Below, in pieces: positions 17,541 to 27,198 of a stretch of 64,000 nt of DNA. The notes beneath the pieces are model-generated. The model was not told the DNA's origin. It was given only the letters and a program-made list of their open reading frames with translations, and ran no database searches. Origin of the DNA: an uncultured Odoribacter sp. (GTDB lineage: Bacteria > Bacteroidota > Bacteroidia > Bacteroidales > Marinifilaceae); assembly GCA_910578105.1 (NCBI GenBank), contig CAJTPD010000001.1, positions 496,001 through 560,000 on the forward strand. The letters are read 5' to 3'. The translations under genes and the position numbers were made by a program. Numbering within the stretch: position 1 is the stretch's first letter; every line of letters starts with the position of its first letter.

Positions 17541-18506
17541 ATGAAAGCTGACCTAGTACGAAAAGAGATGAACCGTTGCGGAATCGCAGGCACACCTTTC
17601 CTGTTCGGTGTGGATTTTGAAAAGAGCAATGGATTTTTTGTAGAAAACCCACTGAAAAACGCAAGCATTCCTTTTGTTATAGGTCAAACCAGCAACGTCC
17701 GGATCCCGGCAACTCCAATACCTGTTCCGGAATTAAAAATTCTCCGGACTGACGCCGAAGCCTATCAACAGAAATTTGATACGGTCCACAAAGGACTTTT
17801 ACACGGAGACAGTTTTTTGCTGAATCTAACCGAAAGAACCCCTATTCTGACCAACCTGACTTTAGAACAAATTTTCTGGCATAGTCAGGCAAAATATAAA
17901 CTTTTATTACCCGGACAATGCGTCTGTTTTTCTCCCGAAAGTTTTGTACAAATCAAAAATGGAGAAATATTTTCTTATCCGATGAAAGGAACCCTCGACG
18001 CAACGATTCCTCAGGCAGAACAACTTTTACTGGACAATTACAAAGAAAAATGTGAACATGATACTATTGTCGACCTGATTCGCAATGACCTGAATCAGAT
18101 TGCTGTTCACGTCAAGGTAAACCGCTTTCGTTACATGGAAAGAGTCCGGACCATTCATGGTGAAATTTTGCAGACAAGTTCAGAAATCTGTGGCACCTTA
18201 CCCCAAAACTGGAATCACATTCTGGGAGATCTGATTTTTCACTTACTTCCTGCAGGTTCCATATCCGGTGCACCGAAACCCGCCACAATCCGGCTGATTC
18301 AAGAAGCCGAACAAATACACCGCGGGTATTATACAGGAGTTTTCGGATATTTTGATGGAAACAATCTGGACAGCGGCGTCCTGATCCGTTACATTGAAAA
18401 AGCAGGAGATTGTTACTTTTTCCGCAGCGGTGGAGGAATTACTGTCAACAGTTGCGCAGCAGAAGAATACCAGGAAGTATTAAAAAAAATTTATTTACCC
18501 ATCTGA
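17541..18506 (+). CDS. pabB: Aminodeoxychorismate synthase component I
   Basis: PabB (321 aa) aminates chorismate using ammonia from PabA. The chorismate-binding domain is complete, with PMKGTLD, VDLIRNDLNQIA, GSISGAPKPATIRLIQ and YTGVFGYFDGNNLDSGVLIR. It is shorter than E. coli PabB because most of the N-terminal beta-domain is missing, a form common in Bacteroidota. An upstream TAGCTTTG lies just before the start as a likely -7 box. pabC follows after 11 bp in the same operon. Confidence 0.93.
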   Translation: MKADLVRKEMNRCGIAGTPFLFGVDFEKSNGFFVENPLKNASIPFVIGQTSNVRIPATPIPVPELKILRTDAEAYQQKFDTVHKGLLHGDSFLLNLTERTPILTNLTLEQIFWHSQAKYKLLLPGQCVCFSPESFVQIKNGEIFSYPMKGTLDATIPQAEQLLLDNYKEKCEHDTIVDLIRNDLNQIAVHVKVNRFRYMERVRTIHGEILQTSSEICGTLPQNWNHILGDLIFHLLPAGSISGAPKPATIRLIQEAEQIHRGYYTGVFGYFDGNNLDSGVLIRYIEKAGDCYFFRSGGGITVNSCAAEEYQEVLKKIYLPI

Positions 18507-18517
18507 ACAAAAACTAA

Positions 18518-19123
18518 ATGGAAAATTCTCCTTTTTTCATCGATACACTAAAAGTCGCAGATGGCAAATTCATTCATCCGGAACTTCATCTTCTGCGTAT
18601 ACAACAAACCCAGCACGAAGTATTCGGCCATCATTCTTCCTTTTCTCTATCCGACAACCTGATTCCGGAAGAAAAACGCCATGGGATTGTAAAATGCCGG
18701 ATCACTTACAGTCAAACCATCCATCAAATCAATTTTGATTTTTACCGTCCCCGGTCTATCGGGGCCTTAAAGCTGGTGGAAAGTAATAATCTGGACTATC
18801 ATTTGAAATATGCAGACCGTAAATGTCTGGCTGAATTATTACAAATCAAAGGGACAAACGACGAAATACTGATTTGCCGGAACAACCGGATAACAGATAC
18901 CAGTTATAGTAACGTCGTTCTCTATGACGGGAAAAATTATTTTACTCCAACAACATACCTGCTCAATGGTACAAAACGCCAATACCTTTTGCAACAGGGG
19001 AAAATAAAAGAAAAAGACATCAGCATCCGGGACTTGTCCCAATACCAACGCCTTTATCTTATCAATGCCATGCTCGATATTGAAGATAATATCAGCCTGG
19101 CAATCAGTCAGATTTCATTTTAA
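18518..19123 (+). CDS. pabC: Class IV aminotransferase-fold protein, probable 4-amino-4-deoxychorismate lyase
   Basis: This 201-aa protein probably releases pyruvate from aminodeoxychorismate to give p-aminobenzoate. The PLP lysine is likely the Lys in LDYHLKYADR, and the family motif ILICRNNRITDTSYSNVVLY is intact. It is shorter than typical PabC (about 270 aa) but is a known compact form in Bacteroidota. It lies 11 bp after pabB, and its 3' end overlaps the convergent aroC by 20 bp. Confidence 0.85.
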   Translation: MENSPFFIDTLKVADGKFIHPELHLLRIQQTQHEVFGHHSSFSLSDNLIPEEKRHGIVKCRITYSQTIHQINFDFYRPRSIGALKLVESNNLDYHLKYADRKCLAELLQIKGTNDEILICRNNRITDTSYSNVVLYDGKNYFTPTTYLLNGTKRQYLLQQGKIKEKDISIRDLSQYQRLYLINAMLDIEDNISLAISQISF

Positions 19124-20198
19124 TATTCATACTCTGTACCTCTAACAACATATCCAGTACCACAATCGCTGCCATTGCCTCCACAACCGGAACAGCCCGG
19201 GGAACAACGCAGGGATCATGCCGTCCATGAGCCTCAAGTTTCATTTCTTCCCCTTTCTGATTAACCGTATCCTGTTGTTTCGTAATAGTAGCAACAGGCT
19301 TAAAAGCCACCCGAAAATATACATCCTCCCCGTTTGTCACTCCTCCCTGTATTCCTCCGGAATAATTAGTTGCAGTTCTGACTTTCCCTTCTTTCATTAC
19401 AAAAGGGTCATTGTGCTCACTTCCCCGCATGGCAGCAGCAGCAAATCCCATTCCATACTCAAACCCTTTTGCTGCATTAATACTCATCATGGCTTGTGCC
19501 AAACGCGCCTGAAAACGATCGAATACCGGCTCACCCAAACCAACAGGCAAACCTTCTATCACACAACTCACCACTCCTCCGATGCTGTCTCCCTGCTCCC
19601 GGATTTCCCGGATTAAAGCAATCATTTTTTCCGCCGTTTCAGCATCCGGACAACGGACTATATTGTCCTCAGTCCGCCCCAATTCCACATCCTGATATGA
19701 CCACGGCATAACAATTGACCCAACCTGAGAAGTATAGGCCCTGATAGTTATACCATATCCCGAAAGCACTTGCCTGGCAACAGCTCCTGCCACTACCCGC
19801 GCTATATGCTCACGTGCGGAAGAACGCCCGCCTCCCCGGTAATCCCGAATACCATATTTTTTTTCCCAGGTATAATCAGCATGCGAAGGCCGGTATAAAT
19901 TTTTAAGATGATCGTAATCTTTGCTGTTTTGATTCCGGTTATACACCACAAACCCAATAGGCATACCTGTAGACTTCCCTTCAACCACACCGGAAAGTAT
20001 TTCCACCCTATCCTCCTCACTCCGGGAAGTAGACACTTCCGACTGACCAGGCCGCCTGCGATTCAGTTCCCCCTGAATAAATTCAATCGACACCCCGACA
20101 CCTGCCGGACAACCGTCTATTATTCCCCCGACAGCCACGCCATGTGACTCACCGAAAGACATCAGCCGAAAAAATTTTCCTATCGTATTCCCTGCCAT
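19104..20198 (-). CDS. aroC: Chorismate synthase
   Basis: AroC (364 aa) makes chorismate, the substrate of PabB next door, by anti-1,4-elimination of phosphate from EPSP with reduced FMN. The conserved motifs are all present: FGESHGVAVGGIIDGCPAG, GGGRSSAREHIARVVAGAVA, NPF-type DPFVMKEGKVRTATNYSGG and RHDPCVVPRAVPVVEAMAA. Length is normal. It is convergent with pabC and 15 bp downstream of the slyD-like gene on the same strand. Confidence 0.98.
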   Translation of the reverse strand: MAGNTIGKFFRLMSFGESHGVAVGGIIDGCPAGVGVSIEFIQGELNRRRPGQSEVSTSRSEEDRVEILSGVVEGKSTGMPIGFVVYNRNQNSKDYDHLKNLYRPSHADYTWEKKYGIRDYRGGGRSSAREHIARVVAGAVARQVLSGYGITIRAYTSQVGSIVMPWSYQDVELGRTEDNIVRCPDAETAEKMIALIREIREQGDSIGGVVSCVIEGLPVGLGEPVFDRFQARLAQAMMSINAAKGFEYGMGFAAAAMRGSEHNDPFVMKEGKVRTATNYSGGIQGGVTNGEDVYFRVAFKPVATITKQQDTVNQKGEEMKLEAHGRHDPCVVPRAVPVVEAMAAIVVLDMLLEVQSMNIKMKSD

Positions 20199-20213
20199 AC
20201 TATTTTTCCCTCA

Positions 20214-20771
20214 TCAATGGCAGCATCCGCAGCCATCACCCTGAGAACCACAGTCACTGCCACAGCTACCTTCGGAACCGCAACCACTGCAACCGCCGCA
20301 TTTATGGACATGTAAAGCTTCAATCTCTTCTTCCGTCGCATCACGGACACCCAACACTTCCCCTCTGAAATAAAGGTCTTTTCCAGCCATCGGATGATTA
20401 AAATCAATCTGCACCTCCTCTTCCCCTATCGATAAAATCCTACCTTGTAAACGTCGACCGATACTATCCATCATAGGTAATACATTACCGACAACCATAT
20501 CTCCGGCATCAACCTCCTTAAATATATCTTTAGGTAAATCAACAATCATATCATTATTGAATTCACCATAAGCATTAGCCGCAGGAATACGAAATTCAAA
20601 CTTATCTCCTTCGTTTTTGTCCAGCAGATTCATTTCAAAATACTCCAGAGTTTGCCCCTGACCACAAATAAATTCAAGAGGCCTGTCTGCTCCGGCCGTT
20701 TCAAGTATTTCACCGTCTTTTTCTGTTCTCAGTTCGTAACTTACCGTCACAAATTTATCTTTTGTAATCAT
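20214..20771 (-). CDS. SlyD-like FKBP peptidyl-prolyl isomerase with Cys/His-rich tail
   Basis: The protein (185 aa from the ATG at 20771; an upstream in-frame ATG at 20813 adds 14 unlikely residues) is a cytosolic FKBP-type prolyl isomerase and chaperone of the SlyD group. It shows the split FKBP fold, with an insert-in-flap domain between the start and NHPMAGKDLYFRGEVLGV. The last 35 residues are rich in Cys, Gly and His (HKCGGCSGCGSEGSCGSDCG, then a CGCCH end), a metal-binding tail that in SlyD handles nickel or zinc. No hydrogenase or urease genes are nearby to suggest a client. Confidence 0.92.
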   Translation of the reverse strand: MITKDKFVTVSYELRTEKDGEILETAGADRPLEFICGQGQTLEYFEMNLLDKNEGDKFEFRIPAANAYGEFNNDMIVDLPKDIFKEVDAGDMVVGNVLPMMDSIGRRLQGRILSIGEEEVQIDFNHPMAGKDLYFRGEVLGVRDATEEEIEALHVHKCGGCSGCGSEGSCGSDCGSQGDGCGCCH

Positions 20772-20996
20772 TTTCCTGTATTTTTTATGAGTTAAAGTAC
20801 AAAAATACGACAAAATAACAGAAAACAGAAATATCGGTTAAAAATTCACTTTACTCTCTTCCCACCGGTTGTCTGTCCCCAAATACAAGACACTTTTATT
20901 CACCCGTTTTTTAGTTTTATTTCTTAAAATAATAAGTAAAGCAATCCCCTTTTTATAAAAAAATGGTACTTTCGCATCAATTTACATGGATTAAAA

Positions 20997-22565
20997 ATGC
21001 GCCATTACGATTACATTATCGCAGGAAGCGGACTTGCAGGACTCTATGCCGCTTATCATGCAGCTTCTTATGGAAAAGTTGCTCTGTTGACGAAATCCGG
21101 AATAACAGAAAGTAACTCTTACTTTGCACAGGGAGGGATAGCAGCAGTAACAAATGAAGACGATGCCCCGGCTCTGCATTTCGAAGACACGATTATTGCC
21201 GGCCGGGGATTATGCGACTATCCGGCTGTGGATATCCTGGTGAATGAAGGACCGCAACGTATTCTGGAATTAATAGAAGCAGGTATGCATTTTGACATGG
21301 AAGATGGAAGTCTGGCACTTGGTTTGGAAGGAGGACACCACCGGAAAAGAATATTACATGCCGGAGGAGATGCAACGGGCAGAATGGTTACCAGCTTTAT
21401 GATTAGTAAAGTAATCAATAATCCCCGGATTGACATTTTTGAAAATCACTCTGTCATCAGTATATTACACGAAGACAACTGTTGTTATGGAGTAAGGGCA
21501 TGGAATTTGGTAAATCAATCCGAAGAACTTTATACGGCTCCCCATACTTTCCTGACTTTGGGCGGGACTTCAGCCATTTATAAGCGCACCACCAATCCCC
21601 ACACTACCATAGGAGATGGTCTGGCTCTGGCTTATAATGCAGGATGTGAAATTGCCGACATAGAATTTATTCAGTTTCACCCTTCTGCCATTTATACCGA
21701 TTCCGAAGAAGCTTTTTTAATCAGCGAAGCCGTCCGGGGAGAAGGGGCACATCTGATTAACCAGAACGGAGAACGGTTTATGCCTGCCATCCACGAACTG
21801 GCAGAATTGGCACCCAGAGATATTGTAGCTCAATCTATATACAGCCAAATGTGCAAATACAATCAGGATTTTGTGTGGTTATCCCTGAAGCACCTCGATG
21901 CTGAGATGATCAAACGCCGTTTTCCCAATATCTATGAAAAATGCAGGGAACTGGGCATTGATATGTGCGACCGTATTCCTGTAGCTCCGGCAGCCCATTA
22001 TATGGTCGGCGGCGTAAGAACAGACCTGAACGGTCAGTCTAACCTCCGGAATCTTTATATAGTCGGTGAATTGGCTTCATCCGGAATCATGGGAGCCAAC
22101 CGTCTGGCCTCAAACTCTCTGATTGAGTGCCTGGTTTTCGGAAAAAGAGCCATTGAAGCCTCCCGCAACACTAAGGCCCAGAAAGAGATTCCGCATTTCT
22201 TCCCCTGTTATCATTGCAATGAGCAATATGCGTCCGTATATATCCAGCTTAAAAAAGATATTTCCAGACTAATGACTGTCCACGCCGGAATTATCCGTAA
22301 TGCAAAATTATTACAAGAAGGACTGGATAAGTTACAAATACTGGAAAACAAAATACCAAACGAAAAAAATGAATATTATTCTTTGCTCAGTCACAACCTG
22401 CTTACGGTTGCCCGTCTGATTATATGTTCGGGCCTTCGCAGGAAAGAAAGTCGGGGCGGACATTTTCGGGAAGATTTTCCTCAATCCGATGACAATTATT
22501 TGTATCACATCATACAACAAAAGAATAAAAAAATTACAACTACACCGATAAATACCCAAAAATAA
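20997..22565 (+). CDS. nadB: L-aspartate oxidase
   Basis: NadB (522 aa) oxidises aspartate to iminoaspartate with FAD, the first step of NAD synthesis. The FAD dinucleotide fold reads YIIAGSGLAGLYAAYHAAS, and active-site motifs SYFAQGGIAAV, IQFHPSAIY, SEAVRGEGAHLINQNGERFM and GANRLASNSLIECLVFG are intact. The C-terminal helical domain is complete. It starts the nadB-nadC-nadA cluster and is divergent from the slyD-like gene across 225 bp. Confidence 0.97.
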   Translation: MRHYDYIIAGSGLAGLYAAYHAASYGKVALLTKSGITESNSYFAQGGIAAVTNEDDAPALHFEDTIIAGRGLCDYPAVDILVNEGPQRILELIEAGMHFDMEDGSLALGLEGGHHRKRILHAGGDATGRMVTSFMISKVINNPRIDIFENHSVISILHEDNCCYGVRAWNLVNQSEELYTAPHTFLTLGGTSAIYKRTTNPHTTIGDGLALAYNAGCEIADIEFIQFHPSAIYTDSEEAFLISEAVRGEGAHLINQNGERFMPAIHELAELAPRDIVAQSIYSQMCKYNQDFVWLSLKHLDAEMIKRRFPNIYEKCRELGIDMCDRIPVAPAAHYMVGGVRTDLNGQSNLRNLYIVGELASSGIMGANRLASNSLIECLVFGKRAIEASRNTKAQKEIPHFFPCYHCNEQYASVYIQLKKDISRLMTVHAGIIRNAKLLQEGLDKLQILENKIPNEKNEYYSLLSHNLLTVARLIICSGLRRKESRGGHFREDFPQSDDNYLYHIIQQKNKKITTTPINTQK

Positions 22566-22644
22566 TTCAGATAATACGAATTTCAGAAACTTAGAACCAG
22601 TAAATTCCTGTCTTTCTCAAAATCATAAATCAAAAATAAAAGTT

Positions 22645-23484
22645 ATGCAATACGACAAATTAATAAATCAGTTAATCGATCTTGCTATTGAAGAGGATAT
22701 CGCCACCGGCGACGTGACTACAAATTCTATTATACCGGCCCATTCGCGTGCTGTTGCAGAAATGAAAATGAAAGCCGATGGAGTTATCTCCGGACTTGAA
22801 ATAGCACGTCGTGTCTACGAATATTTTGAAAAAGACATACTATGGGAACCTTGTGTAAAAGACGGAAGTCCGGTAAAAAAAGGAGATATTATTCTCCGGA
22901 TAGAAGCCAGTTATCGTTGCCTCCTTCTGGGAGAACGTCTCTCTCTGAATATCCTGCAACGCATGTCAGGTATTGCAACTGAAACTGCAAAATACGTCAA
23001 AGAATTGGCCGGTACACATACCCGGTTGCTGGATACCCGTAAAACGGCACCTGGCCTACGGGTACTTGACAAAATGGCCGTCAAGGATGGTGGTGCAACT
23101 AACCATCGCATGGGACTATATGACATGGCCATGATTAAAGATAACCACATCAAAGTTGCCGGAGGAATCACTAATGCCGTTAAAGCAGTACGTGCCAATA
23201 TTCCGGCTGGTATAAAAATTGAAGTAGAAACTACCAACCTGAATGAAGTCCGGGAAGCCCTGGCAGTCCAGGCTGACATCATCATGCTTGACAATATGAG
23301 TAATACTGAAATGGCTGAAGCCGTGAAAATAATCAATGGACAAGCACAAACAGAAGCATCCGGTAATATGAGCATTCCCCGCCTGAAAGAGGTCGCTGCA
23401 ACCGGGGTGGATTTCATCAGCGTAGGAGCACTTACTCATTCGGTTAGTGCACTTGATATCAGCATGAACATAAAAAACAATTAA
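22645..23484 (+). CDS. nadC: Nicotinate-nucleotide (quinolinate) pyrophosphorylase, carboxylating
   Basis: NadC (279 aa) converts quinolinate and PRPP to nicotinate mononucleotide. Typical motifs are EDIATGDVTTNSIIP at the N terminus, LNILQRMSGIAT, LLDTRKTAPGLRVLDKMAV and KIEVETTNLNEV, with the C-terminal DFISVGALTHSVSALDISM. Length is standard. It lies 79 bp after nadB. Confidence 0.97.
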   Translation: MQYDKLINQLIDLAIEEDIATGDVTTNSIIPAHSRAVAEMKMKADGVISGLEIARRVYEYFEKDILWEPCVKDGSPVKKGDIILRIEASYRCLLLGERLSLNILQRMSGIATETAKYVKELAGTHTRLLDTRKTAPGLRVLDKMAVKDGGATNHRMGLYDMAMIKDNHIKVAGGITNAVKAVRANIPAGIKIEVETTNLNEVREALAVQADIIMLDNMSNTEMAEAVKIINGQAQTEASGNMSIPRLKEVAATGVDFISVGALTHSVSALDISMNIKNN

Positions 23485-23518
23485 ATTATTACTTTATATT
23501 CTGATATGAATTATCCAC

Positions 23519-23558
23519 ACTAAAATCCTGATAAATAAACATATATCAGGATTTTAGT
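23519..23558. terminator. Strong hairpin between nadC and nadA
   Basis: A perfect 15-bp stem (23519-23533 / 23544-23558; arm ACTAAAATCCTGATA) with a 10-nt loop. There is no T run on either side. It may stabilise or attenuate the nadBC transcript, or act as a weak terminator before the separate nadA promoter. Confidence 0.6.
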
Positions 23559-23673
23559 ATGCCATTCGGAAAGCTCAAAAACATTCATCCGGTACAAAAA
23601 TCTCTTCGGCACAACTTCTTTTCCGGCCCTTATCATAAACTACAAACTATTTTTTCTTTTTCCCTTTCTTTGT

Positions 23674-23681
23674 TATCTTTG
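23674..23681 (+). promoter_or_regulatory. -7 box of nadA
   Basis: TATCTTTG fits TAnnTTTG and lies 20 bp before the nadA ATG. It suggests nadA (and pheT behind it) has its own promoter downstream of the hairpin. Confidence 0.55.
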
Positions 23682-23701
23682 TAATCGAAAATAAAAAAAC
23701 T

Positions 23702-24628
23702 ATGACGAATAGAGAAATCATTGACAGAATACAGTCATTGAAAAAAGAAAAAAATGCTGTTATTCTGGCGCATTACTATACTCGTCCTGAGGTACAGGAT
23801 ATTGCCGATTATCTGGGAGATTCTTTAGGATTATCCCAGGAGGCAGGAAAAACTGATGCTGATATTATCGTATTTTGCGGCGTACATTTTATGGCAGAAA
23901 CTGCCGCCATCATCTCTCCGGATAAAAAGGTACTGAGTCCTGCCAAATCTGCCGGCTGCTCGTTAGCTGAAAGTATTACCGGATACGACCTGAGGGAATG
24001 GAAAAAAGCAAATCCGGATGGTATAATAGTCAGTTATGTTAATACAACAGCCGAAGTAAAAGCATGGACAGATATTTGCTGCACTTCAGCCAACGCATTA
24101 AAAGTAGTCCAGAGTATTCCTCAGTCCCGGAAAATCCTGTTTGTACCAGATAAAAACCTGGGAGCATGGATTATAAAAAAAACAGGTAGGCAAATGGAAT
24201 TGTGGAATGGCAACTGCTGTGTGCACGAACGAATTACTGCTGATATAATCATTAACAAAAGCAAGGAATTTCCGGAAGCCGATATTCTGATTCATCCCGA
24301 ATCTTATTGTTCACATGACGACCGGATACTCAATATGCCTCAAGCTTATATGTATTCAACTGCAGGTATGATCAGACATGCAGCAGCTTCACCTAAAAAA
24401 CAATTTATCATTGCTACAGAAATAGAAACAATCCATAAACTGAAAAAAGACAATCCGGAAAAAGATTTTATTCCTGTTCATCCGCAAACTATCTGTGGAC
24501 AAATGAAAAAAGTTACTTTAAACAACATCCTTGAGACACTCGAACAGGAACAATATGTGGTCGAAGTTCCTGAAAATATCCGACAAAAAGCACTACTTCC
24601 TATCACAAGGATGCTTGAAATTTGTTAA
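23702..24628 (+). CDS. nadA: Quinolinate synthase
   Basis: NadA (308 aa) condenses iminoaspartate with dihydroxyacetone phosphate on a [4Fe-4S] cluster. Family motifs include AHYYTRPEVQDIADYLGDSL, IIVFCGVHFMAETA (first ligand Cys), NCCVHE and HPQTICGQMKKVTL (third ligand Cys), plus PDKNLGAW. It is full length. It follows nadC after a hairpin and is 33 bp ahead of pheT, so the two may share a transcript. Confidence 0.97.
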   Translation: MTNREIIDRIQSLKKEKNAVILAHYYTRPEVQDIADYLGDSLGLSQEAGKTDADIIVFCGVHFMAETAAIISPDKKVLSPAKSAGCSLAESITGYDLREWKKANPDGIIVSYVNTTAEVKAWTDICCTSANALKVVQSIPQSRKILFVPDKNLGAWIIKKTGRQMELWNGNCCVHERITADIIINKSKEFPEADILIHPESYCSHDDRILNMPQAYMYSTAGMIRHAAASPKKQFIIATEIETIHKLKKDNPEKDFIPVHPQTICGQMKKVTLNNILETLEQEQYVVEVPENIRQKALLPITRMLEIC

Positions 24629-24661
24629 TTGCAAACAACTGAAAAACTAATTTGAAAAAAA

Positions 24662-27109
24662 ATGAATATATCTTTAAATTGGCTAAAAGATTATCTGAAA
24701 ACAGACCTGAACGTTGAAGAAATTTGTGAAATACTCACCAGCATCGGACTTGAAGTAGGCGGTTTTGAAAAATTCGAATCTATCCGGGGAGGATTAAAAG
24801 GTTTAGTCATTGGTGAGGTTAAAACATGTGAAGCCCATCCGGATTCCGACCACTTGCATATAACAACAGTAGACCTTGGAGACGGTCGTCTTACTCCAAT
24901 TGTTTGCGGGGCCCCCAACGTTGCCGCAGGGCAAAAAGTTGTCGTAGCTACTATCGGCACTGTTCTTTATGATGGAGATAAAGAATTTGTAATTAAAAAA
25001 TCCAAAATACGAGGCCAGGAATCAGAAGGTATGATTTGTGCGGAAGATGAAATAGGCATCGGACACGACCATGCAGGAATTATCGTCTTGCCGGCTGATG
25101 CTAAAGTGGGTACTCCAGCCGCAGAATATTATAACATCACCACCGATTATACCATTGAAATAGATATTACCCCTAACCGGGTAGACGGTGCTTCTCATCT
25201 GGGAGTAGCCCGCGACCTAAGTGCTTATTTACAGCAAAAACAGGAAAGTTGTTACACTTTACCTGCTGTGGAACATTTTAAAGCCGACAGTAATACGGCC
25301 GGAATCAGCATTGAGGTACAACGACCTGAAGCTTGTCCGCGTTATGCCGGAGTATGTATTGAAGGTGTCAAGGTTCAGGAATCTCCGGAATGGCTGCAAA
25401 ACCGGCTGAAAGCCATCGGTCTTCATCCCATCAACAACATTGTAGATATTACTAACTTTATTCTATTTGAATTAGGACAACCTCTTCACGCTTTTGATAA
25501 AGATAAAATCAAAGGAAATAAAGTTATTATCCGCAGTTTTCCGACAGGTACCAAATTTACCACACTTGATGGAGTTGAACGTGAACTCAATGAAAATGAT
25601 CTGATGATATGCAACACGGAAGAACCTATGTGCATAGCAGGAGTATTCGGCGGACTGAAAAGCGGTATCACTGAAAATACAACCAACGTATTTCTGGAAA
25701 GTGCCTGTTTTGATTCCGTATTTGTACGTAAAACCGCACGCCGTCATGGACTGAATACAGACGCTTCCTTCCGCTTTGAAAGAGGAACAGATCCCAATAT
25801 TGCAATATATGCTTTAAAACGGGCAGCTCTGCTGATTCAGGAATTAGGAGGCGGTAGAATTACCTCCGAAATCATAGACATTTACCCCACCCCAATAGCC
25901 GATTTTGAAGTGGAAGTATATTATGCCCACATAGACCGTTTAATCGGCAAAGCCATTGGACACGAAAGAATAAAAAAAATTCTGAAGGCCCTGGAAATTA
26001 AAATTGTACGGGAAGATGAAGACAAATTACTGCTACATGTGCCGCCCTACCGGGTAGATGTACGCCGTGAAGCAGATATCATCGAAGACATTCTCCGTAT
26101 TTATGGCTTTAATAACATTGAAGTACCGGCAAAAGTCAACTCAACCTTGAGTTTTTCACAAAAACCAGATGATTTCCGGTTAAAAAACCAAATTGCCGAT
26201 TTGTTGGCAGCGAATGGATTCAATGAAATCATGAATAATTCCCTGACCAAAGCTTCCTATTTTGAAAATCTGGAAACTTACAAACCAGAAAACACAGTCA
26301 TGTTATTCAATCCCCTTAGCTCAGATTTGAACGCTATGCGGCAAAGCCTGCTATTCGGAGGACTGGAAAGCATATCTTACAACATCAACCGTAAAAATAG
26401 CAACCTGAGATTTTTTGAATTCGGCAAAGCCTATACTTTTCACTCCAAAGAAGGTGAAAACCATTTGAAACAGTATAAAGAAGAAGATAAATTGGCCCTG
26501 TTTATCAGCGGTAATAAAATTCAGCCTTCCTGGAATAGTAAAGAACAGAAGACTGATTTTTTCAATATCAAATCTTATACCGAAATGATTCTGAAACGTC
26601 TGGGATTCAAAGTAGAAAACCTTACTCTTGATGAGGCAACCGAAGATATTTACCGGGAAGGGATAACCTACTCTCAGAAAGACAAACACATAGTCACTTT
26701 GGGAATGCTCAGTCACAAAATACTAAAAATGACCGGAATAGAACAAGATGTGTATTATGCAGAATTTTCCTGGGAAAATATTTTAAAAGCTGTAAAAAAT
26801 CACACCATCAGTTTCACACCAATGCCTAAATTCCCGGCTGTAAAACGCGACTTAGCTCTGTTATTGGATAAGAAAACCGGTTTTAAAGAAGTCCGGGATA
26901 TAGCCATGAGAACAGAAAAGAACCTGTTAAAAGCCGTCAATTTATTTGATGTGTATGAAGGGGAAAAACTTGGAGCCGATAAAAAATCTTATGCAGTTAG
27001 TTTTACTTTACAAGATGAAGAAAAAACTCTGACAGACAAACAGATTGATAAAATCATGAATAAATTAATGGGTACATACAAACACCTGTTAAACGCAGAA
27101 ATCCGTTAA
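24662..27109 (+). CDS. pheT: Phenylalanine-tRNA ligase beta subunit
   Basis: PheT (815 aa) pairs with PheS to charge tRNA-Phe. Domains in order: an EMAP-II-like tRNA-binding OB domain (VIGEVKTCEAHPDSDHLHIT), the B3/B4 editing domain, B5 with the FRFERGTDPN motif, the catalytic-like core and a C-terminal anticodon-binding domain (KFPAVKRDLALLLDKKTGF). The length is normal. pheS is not in the window, so the genes are split, as is common in Bacteroidota. Confidence 0.97.
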   Translation: MNISLNWLKDYLKTDLNVEEICEILTSIGLEVGGFEKFESIRGGLKGLVIGEVKTCEAHPDSDHLHITTVDLGDGRLTPIVCGAPNVAAGQKVVVATIGTVLYDGDKEFVIKKSKIRGQESEGMICAEDEIGIGHDHAGIIVLPADAKVGTPAAEYYNITTDYTIEIDITPNRVDGASHLGVARDLSAYLQQKQESCYTLPAVEHFKADSNTAGISIEVQRPEACPRYAGVCIEGVKVQESPEWLQNRLKAIGLHPINNIVDITNFILFELGQPLHAFDKDKIKGNKVIIRSFPTGTKFTTLDGVERELNENDLMICNTEEPMCIAGVFGGLKSGITENTTNVFLESACFDSVFVRKTARRHGLNTDASFRFERGTDPNIAIYALKRAALLIQELGGGRITSEIIDIYPTPIADFEVEVYYAHIDRLIGKAIGHERIKKILKALEIKIVREDEDKLLLHVPPYRVDVRREADIIEDILRIYGFNNIEVPAKVNSTLSFSQKPDDFRLKNQIADLLAANGFNEIMNNSLTKASYFENLETYKPENTVMLFNPLSSDLNAMRQSLLFGGLESISYNINRKNSNLRFFEFGKAYTFHSKEGENHLKQYKEEDKLALFISGNKIQPSWNSKEQKTDFFNIKSYTEMILKRLGFKVENLTLDEATEDIYREGITYSQKDKHIVTLGMLSHKILKMTGIEQDVYYAEFSWENILKAVKNHTISFTPMPKFPAVKRDLALLLDKKTGFKEVRDIAMRTEKNLLKAVNLFDVYEGEKLGADKKSYAVSFTLQDEEKTLTDKQIDKIMNKLMGTYKHLLNAEIR

Positions 27110-27146
27110 ATAGCCTGAAGAAATTTCCAGACCAATAACACAAATA

Positions 27147-27198
27147 AATGTAGTTTTCAGTTTGTGTGATAAACACAAACTGAAAAAACTACATTTTT
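27147..27198. terminator. Bidirectional terminator between pheT and the EamA transporter
   Basis: A long stem pairs TGTAGTTTT/CAGTTTGTGT with ACACAAACTG/AAAAAACTACA around a short loop, with a small bulge. T runs occur at both outer ends, fitting a shared terminator for two convergent genes. Confidence 0.75.

Noticed and set aside
17458..17664. N-terminal extension of pabA to 17664
   Set aside because: It would overlap the divergent pabB by 124 bp, and MKKILVINNYD is the family start.
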